Shown here piece after piece: positions 15,940 through 17,543 of a DNA stretch of 17,543 nt (positions within the stretch are counted from its first letter, which is position 1; every line of letters begins with the position of its first letter). The stretch comes from Bacteroides sp. (lineage in GTDB: Bacteria > Bacteroidota > Bacteroidia > Bacteroidales > Bacteroidaceae), in the NCBI GenBank assembly GCA_030151845.1, contig JASLCM010000169.1:1-17543 (forward strand), written 5' to 3'. The position numbers and the translations under genes were made by a program. Below the pieces are notes generated by a model that did not search any database, was not told the DNA's origin, and was given only the letters and a program-made list of their open reading frames with translations.

Positions 15940-17094
15940 TTACTTTTCACTATTACCATTGGTTATTCGCACCTCCATGCCAGGAGCAAGCTTGTGATAA
16001 CCTTCTACCACTATACGTTCATTGTATGCCAAACCACGTTCAACTACCACATCATTTCCAGATTCGGGCCCAAGCTCAATAAAACGCTTTTGTACAATGT
16101 TATTTAGATCGACAACATAAACATAGGCTCCGCCTTTCTCTATAATCAAGGCCTTAGCTGGTACAACCAAGACCTGTTCTCTCACATCCAACAAGAGCTT
16201 AACTTTAGTGAACTGTCCTGGAAGAAGCACTCCCTGCGGATTCGGCATTTCTGCTCTAACAGAAAATGTACCTGTTTTGGGATCTACCTGTGGCTCTGCA
16301 AAATCAACAACACCCCGATAGGGATAAATAGAGTTATCTGCCAAGGTTACTGATATGTTAGGTTGCCAGGAACGTGTTGAGTCTAATCTTCCCAGCTCAA
16401 TATTTCTCTCTTTGCTCTTTAAGAAATCCAGAGCAGTCAAACTAAAATCCACCAAAACGGTATCGCTTTTAACAACGGTCGCCAATAAAGATTTTCCTCC
16501 AGGGCCAACAAGTGAACCAATATCTACATTACGTTCACTTATCTTGCCTGAGATAGGAGAACGAACTTCTGTATAACTTAATTCTAAATTGGCTTGAGCT
16601 AAATCGGCCTCACTCATAGCTACATTAGCTCTAGCACTAGCCAGTGCAGCCTCAGCATTGTCTAGGTCTAGCTGACTAGCAGCCTTCTGTTCGAACAATG
16701 GTTCAATTCTTTGAAAATCCCGCTCTGCTTTTAAAGCCTGAGCCTTGGCGTTTTTCAATTGTGCCGCAGCTTTATCTGCTTTAGCCTTATAGATATCTCT
16801 GTTAATAACAAACAGAACTTGATTTTTCACCACAGAAGTTCCCTCTGCAAATAACATACTTTCCAAATACCCTTCTACTCTCGCTCGAACCTCAACAAAT
16901 TGTTGAGCACGCACTCTTCCTACATATTCTCCATAAATTTCAACATCTCGTCGATCAACCTGATCCACGGCAACCACAGGAAGGAATTTCTCTTCCTCTT
17001 TTGGACGTAAAAAATATACTAAGCTTCCTATTAACAAGACCAAAGTCAATAATAAAGAAACCTTTTTTACTGAACTCATTTTTCTGATATCCAT
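15940..17094 (-). CDS. RND efflux periplasmic adaptor (membrane fusion protein, AcrA/MexA type)
   Basis: Adaptor linking the pump to the outer-membrane channel, 384 residues. The N-terminus has a hydrophobic segment (about 11-30, SLLLTLVLLIGSLVYFL) preceded by K/R and not followed by a lipobox cysteine, so it is probably anchored by an uncleaved helix rather than lipidated as in AcrA. The two halves of the lipoyl domain are FVEVRARVEGYLESMLFAEG (66-85) and LSYTEVRSPISGKISERNVD (172-191), split by an alpha-hairpin (about 102-170) rich in A/K/E. The beta-barrel domain and the membrane-proximal C-terminal part, with LPGQFTKVKLLLDV, follow. It is the first gene of the operon. The ATG at 17094 is followed by the expected N-terminus, and the leader upstream is unusually long. 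Confidence 0.95.
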   Translation of the reverse strand: MDIRKMSSVKKVSLLLTLVLLIGSLVYFLRPKEEEKFLPVVAVDQVDRRDVEIYGEYVGRVRAQQFVEVRARVEGYLESMLFAEGTSVVKNQVLFVINRDIYKAKADKAAAQLKNAKAQALKAERDFQRIEPLFEQKAASQLDLDNAEAALASARANVAMSEADLAQANLELSYTEVRSPISGKISERNVDIGSLVGPGGKSLLATVVKSDTVLVDFSLTALDFLKSKERNIELGRLDSTRSWQPNISVTLADNSIYPYRGVVDFAEPQVDPKTGTFSVRAEMPNPQGVLLPGQFTKVKLLLDVREQVLVVPAKALIIEKGGAYVYVVDLNNIVQKRFIELGPESGNDVVVERGLAYNERIVVEGYHKLAPGMEVRITNGNSEK

Positions 17095-17123
17095 GTTTTA
17101 TCTCTATTTTTTGTTTTCTATAA

Positions 17124-17144
17124 AAGGTATACCTTGTATAAGGT
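17124..17144 (-). promoter_or_regulatory. Palindromic AAGGT/ACCTT cluster in the RND operon leader
   Basis: AAGGTATACCTT (17124-17135) is a perfect 12-bp palindrome. Its right half, ACCTT (17131-17135), also pairs with AAGGT at 17140-17144 across a 4-nt spacer. In the leader RNA the middle segment can pair either upstream (5-bp stem, 4-nt loop) or downstream (4-bp stem, 4-nt loop), but not both. It lies 30 nt before the adaptor ATG. It could be a protein operator or an RNA switch; the sequence does not decide. Confidence 0.4.
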
Positions 17145-17182
17145 CAAACAGTATGCCAAAGCGGTTTATAAGACACAACAAA

Positions 17183-17215
17183 CTAATAATCAATATAGTT
17201 GACAAAACCACCCAT
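17183..17215 (-). CDS. Possible 10-codon upstream ORF in the RND leader
   Basis: ATG at 17215-17213 to TAG at 17185-17183 encodes MGGFVNYIDY. It lies within the predicted leader of the efflux operon, upstream of the alternative-pairing segments at 17124-17144. An arrangement of short ORF plus exclusive hairpins would fit translational attenuation, as known for some resistance genes. An ORF this short can arise by chance, and nothing here shows that it is translated. Confidence 0.2.
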   Translation of the reverse strand: MGGFVNYIDY

Positions 17216-17240
17216 TATATTCACTCAAGACATTTAGCTA

Positions 17241-17267
17241 CAAACTGTTGATTTTATCTACAGTTCG
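17241..17267. promoter_or_regulatory. Inverted repeat over the predicted RND operon start site
   Basis: AACTGT (17243-17248) and ACAGTT (17260-17265) are exact inverted repeats 11 nt apart. Adding the flanking bases, CAAACTGT and ACAGTTCG pair at 7 of 8 positions. The right arm lies just downstream of the -7 box (17268-17275), so the repeat covers the expected transcription start. That is where a repressor dimer would block initiation. Confidence 0.4.
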
Positions 17268-17299
17268 CAAAGATAGAGAGAAGCAGAAGGAGAGTCAAA
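17268..17299 (-). promoter_or_regulatory. Strong Bacteroidota-type promoter for the RND efflux operon
   Basis: On the minus strand TTTG (17299-17296) is followed after exactly 20 bp by TATCTTTG (17275-17268), a full match to both the -33 and -7 consensus at ideal spacing. The start would fall near 17262, giving a leader of about 165 nt before the adaptor ATG at 17094. It is the best promoter match in the window. Confidence 0.7.
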
Positions 17300-17379
17300 A
17301 TTATTAAGCATCATTAAAGGAAAGGATCAGGTCAATTCTATATTTTTATAGACATAGTTCTTTACTTAAAATAAATCCT

Positions 17380-17387
17380 TATCTTTA
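17380..17387 (+). promoter_or_regulatory. Candidate -7 box for the gene at 17418
   Basis: TATCTTTA differs from TAnnTTTG only in the last base. The -33 region is poor (GTTC at 17357-17360, spacing 19). The predicted start near 17393 gives a leader of about 25 nt. Confidence 0.35.
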
Positions 17388-17417
17388 CCAGTAAATAATC
17401 AAATAATCTATAGCGAT

Positions 17418-17543
17418 ATGGCAAGTAGAAGACAACTTAAAAAGGATATCAATTACATCGTAGGAGATTTATTTTCAGAAACTCTAGTCTTAAGTATGTT
17501 AAAACCTGATGTTTCACAAGAGAAAGTAGACTGTCTACTTTCT
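17418..17543 (+). CDS. Hypothetical protein, N-terminal part (3' end outside window)
   Basis: ATG at 17418 opens a frame that runs to the window edge, giving 42 residues starting MASRRQLKKDINYIVGDLF and continuing SETLVLSMLKPDVSQEKVDC. The basic start followed by an amphipathic helix resembles a small helical cytoplasmic protein that I recall as a conserved hypothetical in Bacteroidales genomes; I know no function. There is no signal peptide. It is divergent from the RND operon and has a plausible promoter 30 nt upstream. Confidence 0.65.
   Translation, partial: MASRRQLKKDINYIVGDLFSETLVLSMLKPDVSQEKVDCLLS

Larger units (their letters stand above)
17095..17417. other. Divergent intergenic region upstream of the RND operon
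   Basis: This 323-nt stretch has no full-size gene. It holds the strong minus-strand promoter (17268-17299), an inverted repeat over the predicted start site (17241-17267), a possible 10-codon upstream ORF (17183-17215) and a cluster of AAGGT/ACCTT segments (17124-17144), all in the efflux-operon leader or its promoter. Its right end (17380-17387) carries a candidate -7 box for the plus-strand gene at 17418. No regulator gene lies in this gap; a TetR- or AraC-type regulator, if present, must be outside the window. Confidence 0.6.

Noticed and set aside
12829..17094. Heavy-metal (CusA/CzcA-type) RND system
   Set aside because: The pump has HAE1-type sequence features, including the DD proton pair in GIVVDDAIVVVENVE, and there is no metal-binding N-terminal motif in the adaptor.

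Overview
The window is a typical stretch of a low-GC Bacteroidota chromosome, most likely order Bacteroidales. The evidence is the RibBA fusion, the long (about 630 residue) LptF/G-type permease with a C-terminal extension, a PPi-dependent phosphofructokinase, an OmpP1/FadL-type barrel of the Bacteroidales kind, and several promoters fitting the Bacteroidota pattern (TTTG, about 20 bp, TAnnTTTG) with no clear Shine-Dalgarno sequences. I cannot place it to genus.

Left block, plus strand (1-4717): the tail of a START-like domain protein, then a tightly packed operon with 2-nt gaps: an LPS-export permease (LptF/LptG family), RibBA (riboflavin synthesis) and a class I aminotransferase. It ends at a strong, probably bidirectional hairpin terminator. 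Next block, minus strand (4761-7669): a secreted, aromatic-rich then Arg/Ser/Thr-rich protein of unknown function, followed 26 nt downstream by an outer-membrane beta-barrel. Across a divergent promoter region lies prmA (plus strand), which meets a membrane-anchored GH25 lysozyme tail to tail with only 2 nt between them.

Right block, minus strand (8756-17094, listed right to left in transcription order): a complete tripartite RND efflux operon (membrane-fusion protein, AcrB-like pump, OprM-like outer-membrane lipoprotein), then PPi-phosphofructokinase ending in a long hairpin terminator, then the lysozyme. The far right edge holds the first 42 codons of a divergent conserved-type hypothetical gene.

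No mobile element, CRISPR array, tRNA or rRNA is visible, and nothing amounts to a clearly new multi-gene system. The places most worth a second look are the roughly 165-nt leader of the efflux operon (a strong promoter, an inverted repeat over the predicted start site, a 10-codon upstream ORF and three segments able to form alternative hairpins) and the low-complexity secreted protein paired with the outer-membrane barrel.
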